Shown here piece by piece: positions 10,475 to 21,692 of a stretch of 64,000 nt of DNA. Under the pieces are notes generated by a model, which saw only the letters and a list, made by a program, of their open reading frames with translations, had not been told where the DNA came from and searched no databases. Numbering within the stretch: position 1 is the stretch's first letter; the number at the start of each line of letters is the position of its first letter. Where the stretch lies: NCBI GenBank assembly GCA_014529385.2, contig CM043957.1, forward strand, positions 84,282,881 to 84,346,880, written 5' to 3'. Made by a program: the position numbers and the translations under genes. The DNA is from Adiantum capillus-veneris. Its lineage: Eukaryota; Streptophyta; Polypodiopsida; Polypodiales; Pteridaceae.

Positions 10475-12072
10475 TATAACATTTAATGGCCTAGTAAACT
10501 TGTGTGTAGCGGAAAATAGCATGAACATAGTGAGAATTTCATTAGAATAGATTCCTAATGAGCATAGCGAGAGTGCTTGGGTGGAGAGAGCAACAAAAAG
10601 CATAACACCTAGTTAGATATCATGAACAATACTTCAAAAGAGAGAGAAATTAAGCTATTGACAACAATTGTGAGGACCGGATTTACATAGAGCCGGTCCC
10701 CCCTCCAAAAGGCTTTGTATTATGGTTTCTCCCATCAAGAGAGACATTTTACAATACAATTCTTTGTGTTCCTTCAATACTATCTAGTGCAATGAAGATG
10801 GAAACTTCAAGCGCTAAGCAAAACACTTATTAAACACGACATCAATTCCCTCACGGTCTCAGACCCAAGACCTCACACACCTTCGAAGATGGTGAGAGCT
10901 AGCTGGGTATGAGAGTAGATTGAGAGGAAGAAGGAGTAGTCTTATGAGAAAGATGTACATCTCCTCACATAATCCCTCATATTAGCATAGCTTAGCTTAG
11001 TAATTATCATGGTAGAGGAGATGAGCATGCATTGAAGCTTTGCTCTTGGTTGGATTTGTATCACAAAGCCAAGAGTTGTTGGTGTAGGCCTCCCTTCTCA
11101 CAAGCTTGGAGTAGGTGATAATCTTTCCATTAAAGCTTGAGAAGAGAGAGAGAAGTCTTCTTACTCTACACATGAGCTTGTGTGAGTGTGTGTGGATAAT
11201 TCCCTTTGAAAAAAATCAGCCCCCTCTCTCTCTTGGTCGACCCCTCTTCCTATTTGCTCTTGCTAGCACCTCATTGGACCTCCCCAGGCTTAGCCAATAG
11301 GATTTCAGGAGCACAAGTGAAAGCGTTCTGACATGTGTCCCCCTTTCCCCTTTTGTGAGAGCTTTAGGTAATTAATTAATTCAACTTAACTTGCATTGGA
11401 CTCCTTTGCCTCCTGGCCAATAGGAATCAGGCAAGCCACTGTGCTGCTGAATGCTCATTGGACCCCTTGGGAGATTGTCCAATAGTCTTCAAGAGAGCTT
11501 AATTCTTATTGGTTCTTTTATTAAGTGTTTTTAAATTAATTATAATAGATTTAATCTAGCCTAATTTTCATTGGTCCACCTCCATGGCCATCCAATAGGA
11601 TTTGAGTACACTTTGTGGGCATTTGGCCTAGGGAGATGACATGTGTCCCTCTTTCCCCTTGTGTACAAATGAAGCTTGTGAGTGTGTGTGGGTGTTTCTC
11701 TCTCATACCCTACTTCTTGGGCTCGCCCCCTCCTATGTAGGGACTTGTGAAGACTTTTGTACACACACACAAAGCATCCAAATTTCCTAAGCTTTGACCT
11801 TTGGACACAACCTTTGAATTTTGGAACCTTAGCATTTTGGAAGTCTTAATGGGTTGAACCTTAGGGTCTTTTAAGCCCATTGTTGCACATCTCTCTTTTG
11901 CAGATGGCCCCCCTTTTGGATCCCTATTTTCCCTCCTTTGGATCCCTATTGTGGCCGGTCTACCAGCTTAACCAATATTCTAGCTTTTTCTCCCCTGGCA
12001 CTTCCCCATATTAAATGATCAGTTTAACATGAGAAAATAATTTAGGAGAATTAGATATTAGTTATTATGACA
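10475..12072 (-). repeat. 3' LTR of gypsy C
   Basis: 1598 bp, starting TATAACATTTAATGG (TG has become TA) and ending TTATTATGACA. It aligns with the LTRs at 12573, 21693 and 30961. On the minus strand a purine tract AAGAGAGAGGTAA abuts it. Confidence 0.9.
11271..11600. promoter_or_regulatory. Array of paired ATTGG/CCAAT boxes in the gypsy LTR
   Basis: Four units of CATTGGACC, then 10-20 bp, then CCAATAGG occur near 11272, 11394, 11456 and 11569, with a lone ATTGG near 11508. The same pairs recur in the LTRs at 12573, 21693 and 30961, and similar pairs in the LTR at 56984. CCAAT boxes bind NF-Y in eukaryotic promoters; an enhancer role is inferred from position and conservation. Confidence 0.55.
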
Positions 12073-12334
12073 TTACCTCTCTCTTGAATTCATAGTCGTC
12101 CTCGACTATGGGTTACAGAAGATAAGGCATATTCATTAGTCCTTTTTCTAGCAGGTAGAGGATTCCTATGTTACCCTACGACATCGTTCCAAAATGGATG
12201 ATTAGTCCATTTGGCGCTTGAGAGCCTGAGGCTACCGTAAGAATCTCTGCACACTAGTCCTATCAATCTTCCATAGTAGAGTGACAAGCTCTACTTGGTG
12301 TTTGGGAGACGTCGTCTCCGCAAACTTGATCTAA
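12073..12334 (-). other. 3' untranslated internal region of gypsy C
   Basis: Non-coding sequence between pol and the 3' LTR. It is conserved at 23365-23571 in E and, in reverse, at about 62450-62717 in K. It contains the polypurine tract at its LTR edge. Confidence 0.7.
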
Positions 12335-12493
12335 GCATGCATCCCGGGGGATTCACCATGGAAAACTTATTACACCACGTAAGTGCAGGGGAGGGGGGTT
12401 ACTTTACAAGTTACATAAGCGTATAAGTTAGGGGTAGGCTCCCAATAATTTATCTCCTAAGCTTAAAAATAAGAGAGGGGGTATCATATTTGG

Positions 12494-12528
<35 letters not shown>

Positions 12529-12540
12529 CTGGGGGGGGGG
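12494..12540. repeat. Poly-G tract in element L
   Basis: About 45 G residues with a single CT interruption. Such tracts are error-prone in assembly, so the length is unreliable. Confidence 0.85.
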
Positions 12541-12572
12541 GTTGATTACCTGTAACGATTAGTCACCGGTGT

Positions 12573-13357
12573 TGTAACATTTAATGGTCTCGTAACTTGT
12601 GTGTAGTGGAAAATAACATAGACACAGTGAGCATTTCATTAGAATAGATTCCTAATGAGCATATAGCAAGGGTGCTTGGATGGAGAGAGTAACAAAAGCA
12701 TAACACCTAGTTAGATTGGCATGAACAATACTTCAAAAAGAGAGAGAAATTCAGCTATTGACAACAATTGAGGACCGGATTTACATGAAGCCAGATCCCC
12801 CCTCCAAAAGGCTTTGTATTATAGGTTTCCCCCATCGAGGGAGACATTTTACATTACAATACTTTGTGTTCCTTCAATAACTTGTTGGTGCAATGAAGAT
12901 GGAAGCTTCAAGCACCAAGCTCACACTTGTAAAACACAACATCAATTCCCTCACGGTCTCAGACCCAAGACCTCTCACACCTTCGAAGATGGTGAGGGCT
13001 AGCCGGGTATGAGAGTAGATCGAGAGGAAGAAGGAGTATACTTATGAGAAAGAAGTATGTGTCCTCACATAATCACTTATAATAGCTTAGCATAGCTTAG
13101 TAATTAGCATGGTAGAGGAGATGAGCATGCATTGGAGCTTGGCACTTGGTTGGATTTGCATCACAAAGCCAAGAGTTGTTGGTGTAGGCCTCCCTTCTCA
13201 CAAGCTTGGAGTAGATGATGAGCTTTCCATTAAAGCTTGAGAAGGAGAGATAGTCTTCTTTAATTCACACATGAGCTTGTGTGAGTGTGTAAGTGATAAC
13301 ACCTTGAAAAAATAAGCCCCCCCTACCCCCCCCCCCCCCCACCCCCCCCCCCCCCCC

Positions 13358-13442
<85 letters not shown>

Positions 13443-14276
13443 TCTCTCTCGGTCGACCCCTCTTGCTAATTGCACACGTTGGCATCCTATTGGACCCTGC
13501 AAAGCTTAGCCAATGATAATTAAGAAGCATAAGTGATAGCCTTGTGACATGTGTCTCCCTTTCCCCTTTTGTGAGAGCTTTAGGTATTTAAATAATGCAA
13601 TTAAACTCTCATTGGACCCCTTAGTCTTTTGGCCAATAGGAATCATGCAAGCCATTAGGCTGTTGAATGCTCATTGGACCCCTTGGGAGAGTTTCCAATA
13701 GTCTTCTAGAGAGCTTAATTTCTATTGGTTCTTTTATCAAGTGTTTTTAAATGAATTAAACTAAATATACTCTAGCCTAATTCTCATTGGTCCACCTCTA
13801 TGGCCATCCAATAGGATTTGAATGCACCTTGGGGGCAACTGGGCTAGGGAGCTGACATGTGTCCACTATGCCCTTTGTGTAAAGGGAGCTTGCAAGAGTG
13901 TGTGTGTGTTTATCTCTCATCCCCTACTAAAAGGACTCGCTCCCTCAAGGATAGGGATGTGGGAAGACTTTTGAGTCTTCCCACAAGCATCCAATTTACC
14001 CTAAGCTTGACCATTGGCCATAACCTTTGAATTTTGGAACCTTAGCATTTTGGAAGTCTTAATGGGTTGAACCTTAGGGTCTTTGAAGTCCATTGATGCA
14101 CATTGCTCTTTTGCAGATGCCCCCCCCTTTGAATCCCTATTTTCCCTCCTTTGGATCCCTACTATGACCAGTTTGCCAGCCTAACCAATATTCTAGCGTG
14201 TTCTCCCCTAGTACTTCCCCATATTAAATGACATGAGAAAATCATTTAGGAGAATTAGATATTAGTTATTATGATA
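12573..14276 (-). repeat. Solo LTR of the gypsy C family inside element L
   Basis: One complete LTR (TGTAACATTT to TTATGATA, 1704 bp) flanked by a perfect 5-bp duplication GGTGT at 12568-12572 and 14277-14281. No internal sequence remains. This is the product expected from recombination between the two LTRs of a full element. Confidence 0.92.
13320..13450. repeat. Poly-C and (CT)n tract in the solo LTR
   Basis: C runs broken by single A residues to about 13393, then CT dinucleotides to about 13450. The other LTRs have only CCCCCTCTCTCTC here, so the tract expanded in this copy. Confidence 0.88.
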
Positions 14277-14884
14277 GGTGTGCACTAGAACTTGAATGAG
14301 TTTTGGGAAAGTTTTTTATCAAGTCACACATAAAATCTTGCATCAAGCCGGTCATAGATAAGTGCTGATTTGAAGCAGGTGAAGGGTTGATTTACACAAG
14401 CATTGGATGGGTCAAATTTGGATGAGTAGCCAGAGTGCAGGTTGATCGGGCACATAGTTCGAAAGTCAAACTAAGACACATTGAGAGTACATCTAGTTAT
14501 CAACAGAAGTGGTTCCTTTGTATGTTTCCAATCACTATGCTACACACTCTTTGACTAGTTTTACTCAGTTTGATCATGTGAGACCTAAATTTTATATGTA
14601 AGATAGGGGTATGACAGTTTTCTTCATTGATTGTCGTATAAGCGTAGAAAGGGGGGTCATATTTCCTAATATGAGTCGTATATAGGGGTTTTATCAAAGT
14701 TGTCGGCTCGTCGCAGGTGGCGTCTCGTTTTGTATATAGAGTGAATCCCTCGGGGCATGTATACTACTTCATTTTTGTGCACAATAAAGAAAAAGAGAGT
14801 CTTATAAGACAAAAACTTTGTTGATTTTAAACATTTGTACATTTGCTTACTCTAGGGAAGCATTGTAAGCATTGACAAGGTTTA

Positions 14885-17800
14885 GGTTATCCTTTAATTG
14901 TATGCCTTTCATCCATCTAGCATCTTCAAAAGGATAATTCTTAAGCTCGTCGAATAGTCGTACCGCCTCTTAATACCTTGTCTTCATGTCGGAGAATGGA
15001 CTCAAGTTGCAACACCTCTTCTTGGTCCTCGATCTTCGGTGGGTCTTCAATAGTTGGTTCTTGAGGTGGCTCTCCTTTGTAAGGCTTTAGTAGGCTCACA
15101 TGAAAAGCATTGTGTATGAGCCAATGGCTGGGCAACTTGAGTTGATAGGCCATCTCATTGATTGGCCTAAGAATCTGGAAGGGACCATAGTACCTTTTTG
15201 CTAACTTAGCATAGTACTTTTGGTGTCTCGTAGGATTCTTGCCCAATGTGTGCCTTAATCGAGCCTTGGGAAATTTGAGTAAGACCCAATCATTTTCATT
15301 ACAGGCTTGGGCTCTTCTGTGCTTATTAGCAGCAGTCTTTTTCCTTTGCTGTGAGATAGAGATAGCATCCTTAATCTTTTGGAAAGATTCTTGTAGGTCT
15401 CGGCTATACTCATCTGCAGAGCGAAGATCTTCCCGTGTACCTTAAGTAGAAGGGGACTTTTTTATCTTCCCTCAATTACCTCAAAAGGTGATTTTCCCGT
15501 GGAAGTATGTACAATATTATTGTAGGCATACTCACTAAGGGTAAGTACTTCTCCCATTGGGATCTTTGATCTACTTCTGTTACATAGGCTTTTAGTAGAT
15601 CAAGAATTGTTAGGTTAGCTATTTCACTTTGGCCATCCGTTTGCGGGTGATAGGCCGAAGAGAAGTTTAGCCTTGTCCCTAAATTCTCAAAGAGACCCTT
15701 TCAGAAATTACTGGTCATTCTAGGATCTCTATTTGACACTATAGACATTGGCAAGCCATGGTACTTGAAGATTTGTGATATGAAGAGGGTTGCCATTTGA
15801 TGGGCTTTGATAGTCTTTTTTACAGGTATAAAATGAGCTTGTTTACTAAACATGTCCACTATCGTCCATATTCTCGTATTCCCATGGATAGACTTAGGAA
15901 ATCCAAAGACAAAATCCATGGATATGCTCTCCCATGGTGAATTAGGGATTGGCAAAGGTTGAAGCAATCCAGGTTGCTTCCCTCTATCAAACTTTGTTTT
16001 TTGGCATACCACACATTTAGAAACATACTCTTGTATGTTTGCTTTCATGGTAGGCCAATAGAAATATGTTTCAATCCCTTTTAGGGTACACAGAATCCCT
16101 CTATGCCTCGCATAATGAGGATCATGAGATTCATACATTACTTTCTCATGTAGTGAGCCAGTAACGCATAGTCTATTGCCATAGAGAAGATAACCATCTT
16201 GTAAGGTAAATGGTTCCTCTTTCTTCCCTAATGCAAGGGCTGAAATCACATCTCTAAAATCAAAATCAATAGCATACTCATCTATCATTGAAGATAGATC
16301 ATTGTAAGTTGCTATGACACCGCATTCACTCTCGGTCGTCTTGAGAGTGCATCGGCTACTTGATTATGCTTGCCAGCAATGTGAGCAATATGAAAATGAA
16401 ATTGCAAAAGGAAATTTTCCCACCTCATTTGTTTGTCGGAGAGCTTGGTCTACGTCATGAAGTACTTAAGACTTTGGTGATCCGTTCATCGCAAAATGAA
16501 AGGAGTCCCCAATAAATAGTGCTTCCATGAGTCCAAGGCATGTAGAATTGCGAGGAGTTCCTTTTCATATATGCCTAGAGCTTGCTCAATAGGGTTGAGC
16601 CTTCGACTTTCATAGGCTATGGCGTGCTCTTCTTGGAGCAAAATAGCTCCAAGGCAATCACCACAAGCATCACATTGGACCTCAAATGGCTTTGAGAGAT
16701 CCGGTAGTGTAAGCACAGGTTGAGAGATAAGCTTTTCTTTAAGCTTTTTGAAAGCATTGTTCTCCTTGGGAAACCATGTATACCTAACGTTTTTCTTTGT
16801 TAGGTCATGTAATGGTCCCGCAATTTGTGAGAACTTTTCTATGAAGCGTCTATAGTATGCACACATACCTATAAAGCTTCTTAGTTCATGAAGATTCCTT
16901 GGTATAGGCCATCCTTTTATTACCTCTAACTTTGATGGATCCATTTGGATGCCAACTTAAGAGATAATGTGGCCTAAATAGTGAATCTCTTGCAAGAAAA
17001 AAATCACTCTTCTTTCGATTAACATAAAGTTTATTCTCTCTTAGAACTTGAAATATTACCTAGAGGTGTTGCTTGTGTTCGTCTAATGAATTAGAGTAGA
17101 TGATGATATCATCAAAGAACACTCTAGTAAAGGTTTGGTGAGGCCTGAATAGCTTCTCCATCAAGCGGTTGAATGTGGTTGGTGCATTGGTCAAGCCAAA
17201 AGGCATGACAATGTATTTGTAAAGGACCAAACGTAGTGCAAAATGCGGTCTTTACAATGACTTGATCAACTATCCTTATTTGATGGTAGCCACTTTTTAG
17301 GTCAATCCTACTGAATTAGGTCTATCCTTGTAGCTTGTCAAATAGGTCTTCTACCCGTGGAATGGGAAACCTATTTTTGATAGTGATCCTATTTAGTGCT
17401 CTATAGTCGACACACATACAATATGTGCCGTCTTTCTTTTGAACTAATAGCACAGGTGAGCAAAATGGAGATGAGCTAGGCCTAAGCATGCCCTTCTCAA
17501 CTAACTCATGCACTTGCCAAATAATCTCCTCTTGTTGAGCTTGAGAAACTCTATAAGGAGGTTTATTAGGCAGTGAACTTCGTGGAAGAAGTTCAATTGC
17601 ATGGTCATCATTGCCTTGGTTAGGAGGTAGTTCACAAGGGATGTCGTTATCTTGAAACCCCTTGTCATTTTCTTTTGCTAAAGCATTAGGTTCATTTTGA
17701 GAATCGTTAACAAAAATCATGTACACGGAAATAGAGCTCTTTATTGAACTATTGAAAGCTTGCATATGTACAATGGGTATGGTGTTACCCATTTCCTTAG

Positions 17801-18239
17801 CATCTATGTACATATCTTTTTCCGTGAACCTAAAGTAGATTCTTCTTTCGGGAAATTTAACATTGGCAGCCATGCGATCAAACCATGGTGCCCCTAGGAT
17901 TACATCCTCATGCTTGAGAGGAGAGATAAAGAAGTCCTCTTTGTCCACATAGCTTTGGACATGGAGCCTCAATTTCCCAATTAAGGGAGTGACTGAAGCC
18001 TCTTGCCCCTTGAAAGCACCATATGCGGGTAGGACATCTCCCATCTTGTATGCTTGTATGCCTAGCTTGGTGGCCAACTCTATTGATATGAAATTGTGAG
18101 TAGAACCAATGTGAAAAATAATAAAAGCATCATGTTCTCTTACCTTTCCCCAAGCATGGCATAGAGGAGATCCTTTGTGGTGAGTTTCCTCCTCTTGGAT
18201 TTCGACGGAGGTAGCTCTAGGAGGCTCATCTCGGGTGTT
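14885..18239 (-). pseudogene. Gypsy C pol: protease, RT, RNase H, integrase, chromodomain (broken)
   Basis: The protease near 18128 reads [11 protein letters not shown], where the catalytic Asp of DPGST is His. RT starts in the same frame ([21 protein letters not shown]) and then breaks near 17322; its FFDD box is readable at about 17105-17116. RNase H follows (MDPSKLEVIKGW, CDACGDCLGAILLQ). Integrase at 15701-16288 has the HHCC finger (CVVCQKTK) and SISMDF, but SNRDP where SDRDP is expected. The C-terminus ([21 protein letters not shown]) leads into a chromodomain (ILRHEDK ... NYPFEDARWM) with one frameshift. The family is a chromovirus; this copy cannot make a working Pol. Confidence 0.88.
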
Positions 18240-19727
18240 GTTTTGGGGACAAGTGCGGTACGCATGCCCTTGCTCGCCGCACTTGAAACAACGGTTATCC
18301 TTGCAATAACTGTCAAGCTCTTCAGGAGAGAGTTTGTTTTTGCCTTTGTCCCTTCTCCTTAGCTTTGTTGGAGTTGCCCTTAGGAGACTTTTGGACATTG
18401 TCCTTTCCCTTAGGCTCATTGGAACCCTTGTTTTTGGTGGGCTTAGAATTTCATTTAGCCCCCGTTTGGAAATTGATTTGAGAAGCCACCATAGTATGGT
18501 GTATAACCGCCGATATGGTGCGTGGCCCTTGGGAGTTGCGATACTCCACCATTTCTTTGGTAGCCCGCACAAAATTGCTTCTTTTGCTCTCCAAAATCCA
18601 TCTTTTTGAAGACAATGTCTTTGAGATGTAGGTCCCAAAACTTGTCTACATATTTGTGAATGGATTTGTAGGGAGAGAGAATCAAGAATCACCATTCGGT
18701 GAGTACTTTGTCTTTGGTATCGGTGGCCAAAAACTGCTTCATAATGGAAGCTCTTAAAGCTTTCCATGTTCACGGAGCATCACCGTTGGCCCATAGGCTA
18801 GACCACCATTGCCTGGTGGACTTTTGAAAGTACATAGCTACATGGCGTAGCTTAGAGGACTCAGTGAAGCCCTCATCTCCAAATGCTGCATCGAATTGTT
18901 GGATAAAGGTCAAGACTTTGTCCGTAGCACCAAAGGTGCCATTGTAGGTAAGGAAAGAGATGCTTTTCCCTCCCTCTTTGAACTTCTTAAGCTTGGATGA
19001 CCTCTTCCAGGCGACATAGGATTTCCTATGGACTCTTCTTTTTGATGGTTCAAAAGTTGCGCCATCACTTTCTTCAGAAGATGAAGAATTTCAGGAAGAT
19101 GGAGAAGAGGGTGACCTCTTTCTCGCATTTTTCTTGCCTTGATTTTCTTTGTCTTCACCATCACTTTCATAAGAGAAGAGGATGAAGAAGATGGAGAAGA
19201 GGGTGTCCTCTTTCTTGCCTTTTTCTTCTTTTTCTTTTTGTCATTCCTCATTGAATTATGATGTGGAGAAATGTGCGATGGTCTTCTCCGTTTTGGAGGT
19301 GATGGAGAGCGTTTAGCCCGCCGTCTTCGTGGAGCCATCTCTGCCAAGGTAGCAGGAGACTCACTTATTTCTCGTTCCTTCGATGGAGGCTCTTGAGTTC
19401 TCCTTTGGGAAGGAGATGCATCATCAAGAAGAAAATTTTTGAGCCCTTCGTATGGATCCTTTTCTTCTTCCCAAATTGGAGAGAGGCCTCTTTTGGAAGT
19501 CTCACAAGGAGGCTTCCTAGGTGCTCTCTCATCATGGTGGGGAACTTGGAGAATCCCATGAGCACGAAGCTACCGTTGCACTTCACTTTGGAGGGATGGA
19601 TTGCCCATGGCTTGTTGAAGCGTAGAAACTAGGTAGTTAACAAGCATGGGGGCATCATTAGTAGCCTTCTCATTAGAAAAATCAAAGTTATCAACATTAA
19701 TTTCACTCTCTTTACTATTGTCAGCCA
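18240..19727 (-). pseudogene. Gypsy C gag
   Basis: Start at MADNSKES (19727). The N-terminal part (LVNYLVSTLQQAMGNPSL) is cut by a TAG. It is followed by a striking basic tract rich in Arg, Ser, Pro and Lys (residues near 19347-18960: RRRRAKRSPSPPKRRRPS, then poly-Lys), then the coat domain and a CCHC knuckle [14 protein letters not shown] near 18287. At least one stop and several frame changes break it. The basic tract looks like a nuclear localisation or nucleic-acid-binding segment; that role is inferred. Confidence 0.82.
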
Positions 19728-20121
19728 TTCTAACAACTTTTAGGTGTACTTTGGCACTTCAAGCCCTAGTTGCTACTCCTCTTTACCCCTTTAGAAAAAG
19801 CACTCAAGCTACTGTACTCGTGGCTTGAATACCATTAATTGCAAGGAATAGAAGAGAGGGTTGTTCAACACCAAAACAACATCGGCTCCTATCTCTGTCA
19901 AGATTCTAATAGCTCAATAGTGGTTAAGCCATAGGCAAGCCCTGTAGGACTCCACTATTAAGACCATAGCTCTCGACGGTGATGCCCCGTTATCTGCACA
20001 AAGGCAGGCACCGCAAGGCTGAAAAATCCCTATTCTACTTACTCACATGCAATTAATAACACCAACCATTTATAGCTAGCTTGAGGAACTCCCTTCTTGA
20101 GCAAGAAAAGAGAAACCTTGT

Positions 20122-20133
20122 GCTCTGATACCA
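20122..20133 (-). other. Primer-binding site of gypsy C (tRNA-iMet)
   Basis: Minus-strand TGGTATCAGAGC next to the LTR start at 20135. Confidence 0.88.
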
Positions 20134-20134
20134 A

Positions 20135-20455
20135 TGTGACATCTAATGGCCTAGTAACTTGTGTGTAGCGGAAAATAGCATGAACATAGTGAGCATTTCA
20201 TTAGAATAGATTCCTAATGAGCATAACGAGAGTGATTGGGTGGAGAGAGCAACAAAAAGCATAACACCTAGTTAGATAGCATGAACAATACTTCAAAAGA
20301 GAGAGAAATTAAGCTATTGATAGCAGTTTAGAACCAGATTTACATGGACCGGTCCCCCCTCCAAAAGGCTTTGTATTATGGTTTCTCCCATCAAGAGAGA
20401 CATTTTACAATACAATTCTTTGTGTTCCTTCAATACTAGCTAGTGCAATGGATGG
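20135..20455 (-). repeat. 5' LTR of gypsy C, truncated
   Basis: First 320 bp of the plus-strand reading of the LTR, ending at TAGTGCAATGGATGG. The remaining 1.3 kb is missing and LTR B sequence follows directly. Confidence 0.85.
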
Positions 20456-20600
20456 AAAACAACCACACCGGAAACTGGCCATTGACTACCGGCCACCAGC
20501 CACCCGGCCGGTTGTTTTTCGACCACTTTTCGGCCACCATCCGGCCATAATATTCCGGCAAAAAAGGAATATTCCGATAAATCGAGCTCCATACTTAACA
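20456..20600 (-). repeat. 5' LTR of copia B, second part
   Basis: Matches about 855-990 plus 6640-6689 of the sister LTR (GGCCATTGACTACC to CATACTTAACA). Relative to that LTR, some 200-370 bp were lost in the deletion that also truncated gypsy C. Confidence 0.82.
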
Positions 20601-20605
20601 GCTTA

Positions 20606-21692
20606 CTCATAGCTTCCCATCCCCATGATTCAGTTCATCTATATGGATACATTAATGGACATAAGATATAATCCCCATAAACAATGGAGCATCTCATACT
20701 TTTTTGAATTTTAATTTGGTTAAGAGATTAGAGGTTTTGCAAAGTAAGAGTCCACATAGTTATATAGTATCTCTTGTCATTTATGCAAGGACAAGGAAGG
20801 TTTGGGGCCATCCCATGACATTAAAGTTTCAAGTGTCAAGGACTGATGTGGTTCTAGGATAAGATTGGTTGTGCATCCTTAAACCCAATCTACAATATAG
20901 CTATAAACATAACACTCTTCAATTTGATGTTGATGGGAACCATGTTTTGTTTTTCAAAGAGTATGACCTATCCTCTTCTCCTTTCATATGTGCAATTGAG
21001 CTACACTTATTGTAGCAAGTAAATGAAATAGAACAATTTTATTTGTGTCATCGTGTGTTTTACTTGTCTATACATGAAGATAAATGCTTAAAGTTTGAAC
21101 GTAGTCAAGTTTTGCATGCTCATAAAGATATTTTTGAATAAATTATATTTGGAGTTACCTCTAGAGTTGGAAATTAAACATGTTATAGATGTGCAACCAA
21201 ATAATTTACCTATAAGAAAACTAGTATATAGGCTTAGTCAATTTCTAGTTAAGGAATTAGAAAGTCAACTTGTTGATTATCTCAATAAGGGTTTTATTTG
21301 AACCAGCCGCTACCCATGGGAATCTCTTGTGCTCTTGGTGAAGAAGAAGGATGGATCTAAGTGTATGTGTGTAAACTATTTGTTTTGAATAAGTTTATGA
21401 TAAAAAGCAAATATCCTATTCTCAGAGTTGATGAGCTTTTGACCAACTCCAAAGGGATAATGTTTCATAAAGATTGATTTAAAATCAAGATATCATCAAT
21501 TATAAATTGGTCTGAATGATATTCTTAAAATAGATTTCTCCACAGTATATGGTCATTTTGAGTTTCTTGCTTTTCCTTTTGGATTAAAAAAAGCTCCATC
21601 TTTGTTTATGATACTTATAATATGGTTTCATGACCTATTTTAAGTAAATTTGTGGTTGTATTTTTGGATGAAATTCTCATTTACTATCATAA
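20606..21692 (+). pseudogene. Gypsy relic F, piece 2: protease and N-terminal RT
   Basis: A decayed protease reads NNGASHTF near 20680 (D(N/S)GASH with the Asp replaced by Asn) and runs to DVVLG.DWL near 20850, the usual protease C-terminus. RT remnants follow: LPIRKLVYRLSQ, VDYLNKGFI, VLLVKKKDGS and a VVFLDEIL box at about 21655, where YLDD has become FLDE. Stops and frame changes are many. The frame is interrupted in ILIYYH by gypsy E and continues at 32534, so this is the older host element. Confidence 0.75.

Larger units (their letters stand above)
12343..14754. mobile_element. Small TIR DNA transposon L (about 0.7 kb without its insert)
   Basis: The ends are inverted repeats CCCGGGGGATTCAC (12343-12356) and, reverse-complemented, CCCGAGGGATTCAC (14741-14754), 13 of 14 identical. 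The flanks are GCATGCAT (12335-12342) and GCATGTAT (14755-14762). The empty site is seen in the sister element E at about 27249 (GCATGCATACTAC). Removing the nested solo LTR leaves about 700 bp with no transposase, so this is a non-autonomous MITE-like element. Superfamily is uncertain: an 8-bp duplication fits hAT-like elements, but the T and A expected at positions 2 and 7 are only partly present. Confidence 0.75.
10475..20455 (-). mobile_element. Ty3/gypsy chromovirus C, nearly full length, nested in LTR B
   Basis: The 3' LTR is 10475-12072 and the internal region 12073-20134. The 5' LTR is truncated at about 20455, where it is joined to the tail of LTR B. The minus-strand gag-pol is in gypsy order with a C-terminal chromodomain. 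The PBS at 20122-20133 matches initiator Met tRNA. A deletion removed about 1.3 kb of the 5' LTR together with the middle of LTR B, so no target duplication can be read. TIR element L lies in the 3' untranslated part. This is the only C-family copy in the window that keeps both RT and integrase. Confidence 0.88.
367..20600 (-). mobile_element. Ty1/copia retrotransposon B, disrupted by copia A and gypsy C
   Basis: The low-coordinate LTR (367-990 plus 6544-6689) is split by element A. The high-coordinate LTR (10197-10474 plus about 20456-20600) is split by gypsy C. The internal region codes gag-pol on the minus strand in copia order, with integrase before RT. The PBS at 10183-10194 is the complement of TGGTATCAGAGC (initiator Met tRNA). 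The flanks are GTTTA and GCTTA, a target duplication with one mismatch. The element inserted into gypsy relic F. It is non-autonomous now because its RT and integrase are damaged. Confidence 0.85.

Noticed and set aside
13198-13530. A poly-Gly protein of 110 codons
   Set aside because: It is the poly-C/(CT)n tract of the solo LTR.
18910-19347. A separate host SR-type splicing factor gene
   Set aside because: The Arg/Ser/Pro/Lys tract lies in frame order within the gag of gypsy C and recurs in E and K, so it is part of Gag.
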